Below are positions 42,380-50,627 of a stretch of DNA of 64,000 nt, piece after piece. Below the pieces are notes generated by a model. It did not search any database. It worked only from the letters and a program-made list of their open reading frames with translations, and was not told the DNA's origin. Every line of letters begins with the position of its first letter. The first letter of the stretch is position 1. Source of the stretch: RYN-230 sp963793825 (lineage in GTDB: Bacteria; Actinomycetota; Actinomycetes; Streptosporangiales; Streptosporangiaceae); contig CAWCBE010000007.1 in the NCBI GenBank assembly GCA_963793825.1, forward strand, positions 930,001-994,000, in the 5' to 3' direction. The position numbers and the translations under genes are program-made.

Positions 42380-43750
42380 TCACCGACGGCGGCCCGGAGC
42401 CACGGATGCGGCGAGCGCGTCCGGGGTCAGCGCATGCTCGATCCCCAGCACGAGTCCCCCGGACGTACCGGACCATTCTCCGAGCGTCGGATGGCCGATC
42501 ACCAGGTTGCGGGTTGCCAGCGGCAAGGCCCGCCGGTAGACGACGGCGCGGATCCCGGCCAGCATGTCGTCGCTGGGCACGGTGAGACCGCCGCCGACGA
42601 CAATCCGGGCCGGATTATAGAAATGGACGAGATTGGCTACCACCTCGCCGACCCGGCCGGCCGCCTCGCGGACCAGCCCGACCGTCATTTTCTCGTTGAC
42701 CCGCAGCGCTTCCATCAGTCCTGCCAGCGTGGTCGGAATCTGGCCCTTGCCGGACGTCATCCGGCGCAGCTGACCCAGTATCGCTGGAGCGGAGGCCACC
42801 GCCTCCACGCAGCCATAGTTCCCGCACGCACACAGCACCTCGTCCGCGCCGTGCACCCGGACATGGCCGATGTCCCCCGCCGATCCATCCGCGCCGTGAT
42901 ACAGCTCCCCGCTCCCGGTGACCAGGCCGCCGCCGATGCCAGTACTGATCTTGATGTACAGCAGCGGGCTCTGGTCGGGGGCGATGGCCCGCGCTTCGCC
43001 CAGCGCACGCAGGTTGACGTCATTCTCACAGAGCACCGGGCAGCCGAACTCGGCATGCAGCGTATCGGCGACGGGGAAATCGTCCCATCCGGGCATGATC
43101 GGCGGCTTCACCGCGACGCCCCGGCTGATGTCCACCGGCCCCGGCAAGCCGATAACGAGGACCAGCGGCACGGGCCGCGGATGCTCGATCCGGGCCAGCA
43201 GGGCCTTGAACACATCGATGACGGTGGCCAGGGTGGATTCAGGGCCATCCGCGACGTCCAGCGGCATCTCAGAAGCGGCGAGCATCTCCTCGCTGAGATC
43301 GTGCACACTCAGCCGGGCAAACCGGACGCCCAGGTCAGCGACGAGCACCAAGCCGAACGCGCGGCTCAAGCCCAGGCTTTCCGCGGGACGCCCACGCCCG
43401 ATCATCGTCCGAGCGCCGATGTGGCAGATCACGCCGCCGTCCTGCAGCATGTCCAGCCCGCTGGTCACCGTCGTCCTGGCCAGGCCGGTCACCCGGACCA
43501 GGTCGGCTCGTGTTACGGCGGCCTGGCTGGCGATCAGCCGGGCCAATGTGCTGGCGACCGACTCCATGCTGACCCGGGCCGACACCGCCGGCACCGACAG
43601 CCGCAGGCCACGGGCGCCCGGCATACTTGTCACACGCACCCTCCGGGCATACAACGCCACCGGCCCGGCTGCCGCGCACCCCGGCGGGGCGGCCGTGGCC
43701 GGCGGATCATCCAGAGCGATGGCCTTCCCGTTGACGCTGACCACGCTCAT
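42380..43750 (-). CDS. ROK-family transcriptional repressor
   Basis: A 456-aa NagC/XylR-type regulator. The HTH (VTRADLVRVTGLARTTVTSGLDMLQDGGVI) lies at residues ~80-110. The ROK kinase-like domain follows with LVLVADLGVRFARLSVHDL, VIGLPGPVDISRGV, SPLLYIKISTGIGGGLVTGSGELYHG, and CACGNYGCVEAVASAPA, the zinc-binding ROK motif. Such proteins release DNA when they bind a sugar. ATG at 43750 has GGAG 7 bases upstream; the ~70-residue N-terminal leader before the HTH is longer than usual, so a later start is possible. It is convergent with the GH3 gene (14-bp gap). Its likely target is the palindrome at 36640. Confidence 0.88.
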   Translation of the reverse strand: MSVVSVNGKAIALDDPPATAAPPGCAAAGPVALYARRVRVTSMPGARGLRLSVPAVSARVSMESVASTLARLIASQAAVTRADLVRVTGLARTTVTSGLDMLQDGGVICHIGARTMIGRGRPAESLGLSRAFGLVLVADLGVRFARLSVHDLSEEMLAASEMPLDVADGPESTLATVIDVFKALLARIEHPRPVPLVLVIGLPGPVDISRGVAVKPPIMPGWDDFPVADTLHAEFGCPVLCENDVNLRALGEARAIAPDQSPLLYIKISTGIGGGLVTGSGELYHGADGSAGDIGHVRVHGADEVLCACGNYGCVEAVASAPAILGQLRRMTSGKGQIPTTLAGLMEALRVNEKMTVGLVREAAGRVGEVVANLVHFYNPARIVVGGGLTVPSDDMLAGIRAVVYRRALPLATRNLVIGHPTLGEWSGTSGGLVLGIEHALTPDALAASVAPGRRR

Positions 43751-44436
43751 CGGCGCTCTCCAGCCGAGCCGACCGGAAGCCTGCCGTCCGGGCGCACTCG
43801 AATGCCCGTTACCGGGCGTGCCCCCGACCGGCGGCGGGCAACCCGGCCAGGGGAGGCGCCACTATAGGCCGCCCGCACCCGGTATTGTCGCACGGCCGGG
43901 ATAGCCGAAAGGCCGTAACCAGACGGCGGGCCGTCCCGAGAAGAGGAATGAGCTGCCAGCTGCGCCACGGTGAGCTCCCGGTGAGCGGACGTCCATGGGG
44001 GGTACGGGGCGTCGCCGGGGTCCGGAGCAACGGCTGTTCTGCGGCGCTGGCGACGGCAGGCGTGCCACCAGCAGAAATCCAGTTTATGCTCGGCGGAACC
44101 TTGCGTCCACCAGCTGCTCCTGCAGGCTTCCGGTGATACGGACGGCCATTCGTTCCAGACGCAAAAGGCTGCGGGAGGACCGGTCACGGACCTCGGGGAT
44201 GGCCGGAGAAGATCGTCCACTGCCACTCGCGTTGCGCGATCTGCGCTGTACGCCACCCCCGTTCATGACGCCAGGCTCGGCGCGGAGACCATGCTCGCTG
44301 CGGGCAGGCGACACACCCGGCTCAGCCCCAGATCCCACTGGCTGGCGTCAGGTCCTCAGCGGCCAGCTGGCGGATGCCCACCGGGGGTGCGAAAGTCGGT
44401 ATTGACTACGGCCGCGTTGCGGGAACGGAATGAAGG
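43751..44436. other. Gene-free stretch of 686 bp
   Basis: I recognise no gene here. Frames of 60-170 codons cross it on both strands, all Arg/Ser/Pro-rich and without motifs. It must hold promoters for the divergent ROK gene (starts 43750) and the gene at 44437. It is long for a promoter region in this dense window and could contain an undetected small RNA or remnant. Confidence 0.4.
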
Positions 44437-45588
44437 ATGGCGGATCTACCGGGGCCGGATGAGATCCGGATAGGGCCGTCGCGGCCGGGCCGGGAACGGC
44501 CGCCGGGCAGGCCGCCGGTGGTGACCGCGGCCGCGTTGATGATGGCGGCTATCGCGGTGGCCGCCCTGCTGATCGCCGGGTGGCCGGCCGGGAAGGAGAA
44601 GAAGCCGGGGCCGCCCCGGGCCCCGGTGGCGGTAGCGGTTACCCAGACAGGCCACCGGCTGCTCGGAGTGACGGCCGGCTGGCAGGTCTTCGGCTACGGC
44701 CCGAACCAGGTGATCCGGATTCAGCTCGCCCGGGGACGCATCACGCGGACCGCTGTCCCGCCACTGCAAAGCAACGGCCCGGTCTTCTTCCTGGCCGGCC
44801 CGGGCCTGGTCATCATCCGCCCGCTGGACTTCGTGCCCGGTTATCTGGTCGCTGACGGTCATCCCGCTCGCCTCTTGTCCGGCGCGCTCGGCAACGGTGG
44901 CATCGCGATCCCGGGGCCGCAGCCGGGAACGGTGTGGTGGCAGGCCGGGAACGGTTCCGGTTCCATGTCGCTGGTCTGGCTCGACGGCGGCACGACCGGG
45001 GTGTCCATGCCCTTGCCCGGAGGCGTCTGGGTGACCACGTCAGACGGCCGGGGTGATGTGCTGGCCTCCTCTGAAACGGGTGTCATGTACGACGTGTCGC
45101 CGGCCGGCTCCCGCCGGTTCACCGGGACGCTGGCGGCGGTCGGCTCGACCCGGTGGCTCATCGTCAACTGCTCCCGCGCTGGCCAGCGTTCTGCCGGCCA
45201 GGCCGGCTCGGGGCAGTCCCGCTGCTCGGATGTGGTCATCGACCCGGAGACCGGTGCGCGGCGCACGCTTCCCGGCCCGCCGCCGGACACGGCCGCGGTT
45301 TCCGGCGTCATCGCGCCCGATGGCTTGGTCGCGGCGGTGTTCCGGGACAACGGAAGGCAGTGGGAGCTTCACCTGCTCAACCTGGCGTCCGGGGCCGACC
45401 AGCGGATCGGCGTGCGGCTGGCGCAGGGAACTCCCGGCCCGCGGACCCTGGCCTGGTCACCCGACAGCCGGTGGCTGTTCGTCGTGGCCGCCCATGGCAC
45501 GCTAGCTGCCGTCAATACCCGCACCGGGCAGGTGCAGGGCTTCGGCGTGGCATTGCCGCCGGTCAGCCAGATCGCCGTCCGCGGCTAA
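44437..45588 (+). CDS. Membrane-anchored protein with a propeller-like extracytoplasmic domain
   Basis: A 383-aa protein. A Pro/Arg-rich cytoplasmic tail (1-28) precedes one helix (VVTAAALMMAAIAVAALLIAGW). The rest is extracytoplasmic and beta-rich, with repeated short strands ending in LAWSPDSRWLFVVAAHGTLAAVNTRTGQV. That W-S-P-D-S-R-W-L pattern is typical of TolB/WD40-like beta-propeller blades. A Cys pair (NCSRAG…SRCSD) may form a disulfide. Start ATG 44437 has GAAGG close upstream. No known ligand or partner; probably a surface sensor or scaffold. The propeller call rests mainly on the last repeat. Confidence 0.65.
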   Translation: MADLPGPDEIRIGPSRPGRERPPGRPPVVTAAALMMAAIAVAALLIAGWPAGKEKKPGPPRAPVAVAVTQTGHRLLGVTAGWQVFGYGPNQVIRIQLARGRITRTAVPPLQSNGPVFFLAGPGLVIIRPLDFVPGYLVADGHPARLLSGALGNGGIAIPGPQPGTVWWQAGNGSGSMSLVWLDGGTTGVSMPLPGGVWVTTSDGRGDVLASSETGVMYDVSPAGSRRFTGTLAAVGSTRWLIVNCSRAGQRSAGQAGSGQSRCSDVVIDPETGARRTLPGPPPDTAAVSGVIAPDGLVAAVFRDNGRQWELHLLNLASGADQRIGVRLAQGTPGPRTLAWSPDSRWLFVVAAHGTLAAVNTRTGQVQGFGVALPPVSQIAVRG

Positions 45589-45793
45589 TGACAGGCATTA
45601 ATCCTCCCCCGCACCTGGGCGCCCTCGTACCTGGGCGCCCGGCTGACGCTACCGGCCATGATCAAGGAGCACCGGATGAATCCCGGCACCGGTTGGCTAG
45701 GTGATATCCCGCCCGTGGCGGTGGTGGCGGCACACCAGCACAAGCGTGTCACCGCCCTGTAGCCGGGCTGCTGCCGCGGGTAGTTTCGGCGTT

Positions 45794-46194
45794 ATGAAAC
45801 GGCACGAATTATCTACCGCTACTTGACTGCAGTTCTCATCGCTGACGTGGTCCTGCCATTCTTCCTGGGCGACGCGGGCGTGTTCAGTGCCGGCCAGGGG
45901 ACGCTGGCGCGTGATTCCAGCGCGTTCGGTCCCCATCATGTCAACGGCCTGGCGGTCAGGCTGCTTGCCCTGCTCCTGCTGGTCGCAGCCCTGGCGGCCC
46001 GCAACGGCCGCTGGAAGCAGGCACTGGCCTGCTGATGCTAACCCTGCTCCAGCCGGCCCTGGCCGGGGCCGCGGGTGGCCTGCACGTCGGCAACGCGGTG
46101 GCCATTTTCGGCACCCAGCGGCCTGCTCGCCTACCGCGCTGGCGCGGCGACCACCGCCAGAGCCCGGCGAGCCTGCCGCATCGCATGCCGCTGA
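45794..46194 (+). pseudogene. DUF6220-type small membrane protein, broken by three 1-base indels
   Basis: Joined across frames the sequence reads MKTARIIYRYLTAVLIADVV, then FGPHHVNGLAVRLLALLLLVAALAARNGR, then LMLTLLQPALAGAAGGLHVGNAVAIFG, then GLLAYRAGAATT to a stop at 46194. This is the four-helix layout I associate with DUF6220. Three junctions need a one-base correction: AAAA to AAA after the ATG (45797), CCC to CC at 46028, and an extra C at 46114-46116. All are in homopolymers. As written, the longest product is 70 residues from a TTG at 45823. Function of the family is unknown. Confidence 0.68.
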
Positions 46195-46272
46195 GTTGAC
46201 GGCGCTGGCTCAACTACCAGCAAACGGCCAGCCCGCCGTCCGGGCGGGCCGCACGGTGAAGGGGGACCTTTC

Positions 46273-46632
46273 ATGGAAACCGGCGGGATGTTCCTGGACT
46301 GCCCGGCATACATGGACAAGCACGGCGCGGTCCGGTGCGGACTTCCGGCTGAGGTGGAGGACCGGTACTCGGTCAGCTCAACCGGGGGACCGCTGGAATG
46401 CGCCAAAATCCGGTGCCCGCGCGGTCACTGGTTCAACGGCCCGGTGGAAATGATTACCTGGAAGATCACCACGGCACGGCCATGCCCAGCGCAGCAAGCC
46501 CCCACCGGCACGATGCGACTTCGCCCCTGCGAGCAAGCCGCGCAGGAGCCAAGGCAGGCCGGATCACGCTGGCCAACGCGCGCTGCTGGGCGGCAGTGGT
46601 GGCGAGCCGTCTTCGGACCGGAGCGGCAGTAG
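46273..46632 (+). CDS. Small cysteine-containing actinobacterial protein, unknown function
   Basis: A 119-aa protein. The first ~65 residues are well ordered: GMFLDCPAYMDKHGAVRCGLPAEVEDRYSV then IRCPRGHWFNGPVEMITW, with three Cys and two His that could bind a metal. The last ~50 residues (Ala/Gln/Arg/Pro) look unstructured and may follow a lost stop or frameshift. ATG at 46273 has AAGGGGG about 8 bases upstream. I remember similar short proteins from soil actinomycetes, with no assigned role. Coding is likely, function unknown. Confidence 0.6.
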   Translation: METGGMFLDCPAYMDKHGAVRCGLPAEVEDRYSVSSTGGPLECAKIRCPRGHWFNGPVEMITWKITTARPCPAQQAPTGTMRLRPCEQAAQEPRQAGSRWPTRAAGRQWWRAVFGPERQ

Positions 46633-46680
46633 AGCACGCTAGGGCCCGGCTGTCCCTGCTCGTTAATGTGGCGCAGTCTT

Positions 46681-46697
46681 TCCGCCCTTCGGGCGGA
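46681..46697. terminator. Hairpin TCCGCCC-TTC-GGGCGGA, possible terminator
   Basis: Perfect 7-bp stem with a TTC loop, 50 bp after the stop at 46632 and 100 bp before the next gene. GC-rich stems without a T-run are common as actinobacterial terminators. No T-tract follows, so the assignment is moderate. Confidence 0.45.
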
Positions 46698-46796
46698 TCG
46701 GCAAGCTCGCCCTGTTCGACCGGGCACGCTGCCGTTCGTGTAGTGGGCAGAGGAGCTGGGCTGCGGCCGGCGCAGCCCGGCAAGTGAGGAGGCGTC

Positions 46797-47642
46797 ATGT
46801 CCGAGCCGAAGGTCCTGCTGAGCGGTCTGGGCATTCCTGAGTCGCCCCGGTGGCACCAGGGCCGGCTGTGGTTCTGCAACTGGATCGACCGACAGATCGT
46901 GGCCGTCGGCCCCGACGGCACGCCAGAGGTTTTCCGCGCACAGGGCCAAGGCCAGCTGATGGGGTATTCCATCGACTGGCTGCCCGACGGGAGGCTGCTG
47001 ATGACCGGAGACAAGCTACGGCGTCAGGAGCCCGACGGGTCGATGGTCACCCTGGCCGAGCAAAAGGCGAACGAGATCGTCGTGGACGGGCGCGGCAACA
47101 TCTACCTCAACGGCGCGGACTTCAACTTCTCGGGCGGTGAGGCGCCTAAACCCGGCTACATCAAGCTCATCACGCCAGACGGCCAGCTACGCCAGGTCGC
47201 CGGCGACATCCAGTTCCCCAACGGCATGATCATCACGCCCGACGACCGGACGCTGATCATCTCCGAGTCGTTCGCCGGCCGGCTCACCGCCTTCGACATC
47301 GACGCCGACAGAGGGCTGTCCGGCCGGCGCGTTTTCGCGGAGGGCGTCGCCCCGGATGGCATCTGCCTGGACGCCGAAGGCGCGGTCTGGGTTTCCACGG
47401 GGTTCTCGTTCGTGCGCGTCGCCGAGGGCGGTGAGGTCCTGCAACGCGTCGAACTGCCCGAGGGCCGGGCGCCGTTCGCGCTGATGCTCGGCGGTCCGGA
47501 CCGGCGAACCCTGTTCATCCTGACCGCCGAGTGGCGCGAGACCGACGGCAGCACCGAGAATCTCCACCGACTTGCCAGCGGGCCTCGCACTGGAGAGATC
47601 CTGACCCTCCCGGTCTCGGTGCCTGGCGCCGGCCGACCGTAA
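46797..47642 (+). CDS. SMP-30/gluconolactonase family protein
   Basis: A 281-aa six-bladed beta-propeller enzyme. The start GLGIPESPRWHQGRLWFCNW supplies the Glu metal ligand of SMP-30, FPNGMIITPDDRTLIISES the Asn and Asp ligands, and VAPDGICLDAEGAVWVSTG the second Asp region. These enzymes hydrolyse sugar lactones using Ca2+ or Zn2+. GAGGAGG lies close before ATG 46797, a strong start. No sugar dehydrogenase is adjacent, although Gfo/Idh enzymes upstream in the window could make lactones. It is convergent with the GNAT gene. Confidence 0.88.
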   Translation: MSEPKVLLSGLGIPESPRWHQGRLWFCNWIDRQIVAVGPDGTPEVFRAQGQGQLMGYSIDWLPDGRLLMTGDKLRRQEPDGSMVTLAEQKANEIVVDGRGNIYLNGADFNFSGGEAPKPGYIKLITPDGQLRQVAGDIQFPNGMIITPDDRTLIISESFAGRLTAFDIDADRGLSGRRVFAEGVAPDGICLDAEGAVWVSTGFSFVRVAEGGEVLQRVELPEGRAPFALMLGGPDRRTLFILTAEWRETDGSTENLHRLASGPRTGEILTLPVSVPGAGRP

Positions 47643-47756
47643 CCGCGATCATGGCAGGCCCAGATGACACCGCAGCAGATTGTCCTGAGTCCCAGTCGAG
47701 CTGACACGCCGGCCCGCAGTCCGCGAGCGACTCCGCCCACGCCCGGGGTCCCCCGG

Positions 47757-48305
47757 TCACACTTCGTCGTCGAGCAGCGAGAAGACCGCCAGGTCGTGCA
47801 GCCCGTCGTCTTCCAGCCCCGCGCGGCGGAGCGTTCCTTCCCGGCGGAAGCCTGCTTTCTCCGCTACCCGGACCGACGGCAGGTTGTCCGTGTTCGCCGT
47901 CAGCCAGGCCCGCTGGATGCCGCCTTCGGCGAGCGCCCACCTGGCGACCGCGCCGAGTGCCTCGGACGCGTACCCCTGGCCGCGTTCGTCGCCGCGGACG
48001 CCGTAGCCGATCTCCGCCGACCGGACCTCCCAATCGGCGTGGAACAGGCCGATGGACCCGACGATCTTGTCGGCCGTGCGGTCCAGCATCATCAGGTGGA
48101 CGCCCGTTCCTTCTCGCTGCGGCCGGTGCACGCCGTCGGCGAGCCACCCTGGCACCTCACCCGGGTCTGACGGCGCACCGGGCGGCAGCGCCTCGGGCTC
48201 CGCGCCCGCGGCGAGGAGCCCGAGCACGAGCCCGGCATCACCAGCACCGTATTCGCGCAGGTCCAGCCGGGCCGAACGGATGACAGGAGACGGGAAAGGG
48301 CTCAC
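47757..48305 (-). CDS. GNAT-family N-acetyltransferase (RimJ/RimL type)
   Basis: A 182-aa acyl-CoA transferase. It begins with RSARLDLREYGAGDAG, then VGSIGLFHADWEVRSAEIGYGV, and RGDERGQGYASEALGAVARWAL, the R/Q-x-x-G-x-A/G pyrophosphate-binding loop. The end has LTANTDNLPSVRVAEKAGFRREGTL, the N-x-x-S-x-x-x-x-E-x-x-G-F helix. RimJ/RimL relatives acetylate ribosomal proteins or small amines; the target here is unknown. The GTG at 48305 gives a family-length protein. The frame is open to 48554, but that extension shows no motif. Confidence 0.85.
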   Translation of the reverse strand: MSPFPSPVIRSARLDLREYGAGDAGLVLGLLAAGAEPEALPPGAPSDPGEVPGWLADGVHRPQREGTGVHLMMLDRTADKIVGSIGLFHADWEVRSAEIGYGVRGDERGQGYASEALGAVARWALAEGGIQRAWLTANTDNLPSVRVAEKAGFRREGTLRRAGLEDDGLHDLAVFSLLDDEV

Positions 48306-49327
48306 GGGTGCCCACCGTACCGCCCAGGCCGCCGGCCTGGGCGTCCCCGGGCCGGCTGGTGTGCGGGCCCACTCCTCATGCCCCCGGCCCACCACGTGCC
48401 GGATCGCGGCCAGGCTGTTCGCCGGGCCCAGCCGGGTAAGCATGACCGGGCATAAACGATTGATTCCATGAAGTAATTCGACCATCTCGGGCATACCCAA
48501 GCCCGGACAATAATTACCTCTTGCCACCGGGCGCTCACGCCGCGCGTCCCACACATAGATGGCAGCTGCGGTAGGAGCACGCTCCTGCGGCTGCTGCCTC
48601 TCCCACTAGCCGTTAGTTAAATTACAGTCTTGTAATTCACCTTAAGTCCGCGCCCGGGAGGCGCCGCGGCGGCCTGAATGGCGGGCAGGGTCTTTGGCTG
48701 TCCCTTCGCCCGGCCCGCCTGGACATTGCCCCTGCAGTGCCAGGCGAAGACCGGCGCCCCTGTGCATAGATCTGTGGATGACCTGTGCAGATACGTCCCA
48801 AAACTGTGGGCAACGTGGGGATGACCCTGGGGATATCCCGAGCGCCGGCTCTTCCGATGCGGTCCTCACCTGGGCAAACGCTCTCCAGAGCCTGTGCTCG
48901 ACAGAGAATCTAGAACTGTCCACAGCGTCGTTCTATTCGGCTCATGAAATGAGCCGAATAGAAACCTGATGTATATCCGGCTGTGATCTGCAGGGAAGAC
49001 GGTTGATCTTCAAGGCCTGAGAGGCAACCAGGACACCGAGGGGGGGTGTCATGATGCCCTATAGGCATCGTGGAAAAGCCAGCGCCGACGCGGAGTGGAG
49101 CACCGGTACCACACCTGGTGTTGCCCCCGCTGTCAGCTTAACCGCTCCAGCGGAGCGGCGACTGTTTCGTTGCCTTTTACCGGGACACTCGCTGTCATCG
49201 CCCGGTCCATTACGGCCATCCTGAACGGCCCCGTTGGGGGGCCGAATCACGGCAATGAGCCGGACAGGCCAGCGCGATCGCCAGCAGCGGTCCCCGGGCA
49301 ACCACCTCGCCACGACTAGGAGTCACC
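48306..49327. other. Gene-poor kilobase with palindromes and DnaA-box-like words
   Basis: No gene is recognised. Contents: AATTAC-6-GTAATT inverted repeat (48620-48637) in an AT-rich patch; TGTGGATGA at 48773, TGTGGGCAA at 48805 and CTGTCCACA at 48916, each one mismatch from a known DnaA box; the 15-bp hairpin at 48931-48963; and GATGCC-5-GGCATC near 49054-49070. No replication gene is nearby, so an origin is not claimed. Confidence 0.45.
48931..48963. repeat. Perfect 15-bp inverted repeat with 3-nt spacer
   Basis: Arms TTCTATTCGGCTCAT (48931-48945) and ATGAGCCGAATAGAA (48949-48963) around GAA. This is the longest perfect hairpin seen in the window outside the IS ends. It lies seven bases after a DnaA-box-like word. 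No T-run follows. It could be a protein-binding site, an RNA hairpin or a recombination site. Confidence 0.6.
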
Positions 49328-50522
49328 ATGGCCAGCTTCTTCCGCAGCCCCTCCCTGATCCCGCTGCCTCCCGAGACGGCAGACGACCTGGCAGTTCCGA
49401 ATGAGAACCCGGATGTAGGCTACGGCCGCCATGCGGCCTTCCGGGCACCAAGCACGCGACGTGGCAGTGGTCCGGGGCCGCACATGCGTGATACCGATGG
49501 AAGCGAGAGCGGGCCGGTACCAGAAAACCGGCGGCCTGGCGTAACGCTAATTGACCAGCCTGCGGCACAAGATCCGGTCGTGCATGCCATGGATTGGCTC
49601 GCCCGGCTGCGCGACGACGATCATAGTGAGCCGCCCTGGGACACCGGTTACGAGCCGCCAGCCGCTGCGCCGCCCTGGGAGACCGGTTACGAGCCGCCAG
49701 CCGCTGCGCCGCCCTGGGAGACCGGTTACGAGCCGCCCGCCGCTCGCCGGCCCCGGGACGCCGGCTGACGAGCCGCCCGCCCCTCGCCCGCCCCGGGACG
49801 CCGGCTACGAGCCGCCCGCCCCTCGCCCGCCCCGGGACGCCGGCTACGAGCCGCCCGCCCCTCGCCCGCCCCGGGACGCCGGCTACGAGCCGCCCGCCCC
49901 TCGCCCGCCCCGGGACGCCGGCTACGAGCCGCCCGCCCCTCGCCCGCCCCGGGACGCCGGCTACGAGCCGCCCGCCCCTCGCCCGCCCCGGGACGCCGGC
50001 TACGAGCCGCCCGCCCCTCGCCCGCCCCGGGACGCCGGCTACGAGCCGCCCGCCCCTGAGCCGCCCATAAGCGAGTCCATCAGCCTCACGCCCCTGATTA
50101 CCAGGGTCGAGATTACCGAGCGGGCGGTGATCGGCGACGAGCTCCGGCTGCCCATCGCATGGTGCGAGATGGGGTCGTGCATATCGCACTATGCGGACCC
50201 GGAAACGCTCGGTGAGGCCAACGCCCGAGCCCGGGCGATCGCCGCCGGGTGGCGGGTGGATGCGCTAAACCGGCTCGCTTGCCCGAAATGCCAGCAGACC
50301 AACGCCTGCTTCTGGACCAGCCACCCGATTGTGCTCTGGGACCGGCGCAGGGCTGTCTCCACGGCCACCCTGATGGCTGCAGCCGTGCGTGGGCAGGGCA
50401 CCTCCGGCAGCGTGGCCGCGGCAGAAAACGGTCCGCGCCCGGCCACCATACCGGCGGTTACCGTTTCGCCGTCTCGGGACCAGCACCGGGAGCGGCGTGG
50501 CCGCTCCGGTCATGCCCACTGA
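49328..50522 (+). pseudogene. Proline-rich repeat protein with C-terminal zinc-ribbon-like domain (one-base frameshift)
   Basis: The ATG at 49328 has AGGAG 5 bases upstream and opens a ~100-residue N-terminus. Tandem 13-residue units follow (consensus EPPAPRPPRDAGY). At 49767, an extra G turns GGC-TAC into a TGA stop. After that base the frame continues through seven more units to a C-terminal domain with IGDELRLPIAWCEMGSC and LACPKCQQTNACFWTS, two Cys pairs that could bind zinc. Joined length is ~397 aa. Either the insertion is a sequencing slip in repeats or the gene is disabled. An internal start could still yield the C-terminal part. The anti-sigma-type ATPase gene begins 106 bp downstream. 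Confidence 0.7.
49628..50063 (+). repeat. In-gene minisatellite: 39-bp tandem units
   Basis: The array opens with a 24-bp partial unit (49628), then three diverged 39-bp units (49652, 49691, and 49730 with a 1-base insertion). Seven units follow, apparently identical, from 49770 to 50042, and then a truncated unit. Each unit encodes 13 residues. The homogeneous block next to diverged copies indicates recent expansion by slippage or unequal crossing-over. Because the unit is a multiple of three, copy-number change would not alter frame. Confidence 0.9.
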
Positions 50523-50627
50523 GCATCAGGCCGTTCCGGGCTGGGCCCCAGCGTCACGCTTTTCACGCTATCGGTCCCGTCAGCACGACCGCTTTCGCCC
50601 GGCCATCGGAGCACAGGGGGAGAAGCC

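Noticed and set aside
43751..44436. Considered whether an 84- or 169-codon minus-strand frame is a gene
   Set aside because: No ribosome site or motif supports either.
48931..48963. Considered as a chromosomal dif site
   Set aside because: dif sites are 28-bp imperfect palindromes with XerC/D half-sites around a 6-bp centre; this is a perfect 15-bp hairpin with a 3-nt spacer.
48306..49327. Considered as a replication origin
   Set aside because: Only three near-match boxes and no replication genes; the claim would exceed the evidence.
49628..50063. Considered as a CRISPR array
   Set aside because: Units are contiguous, in frame and have no spacers.
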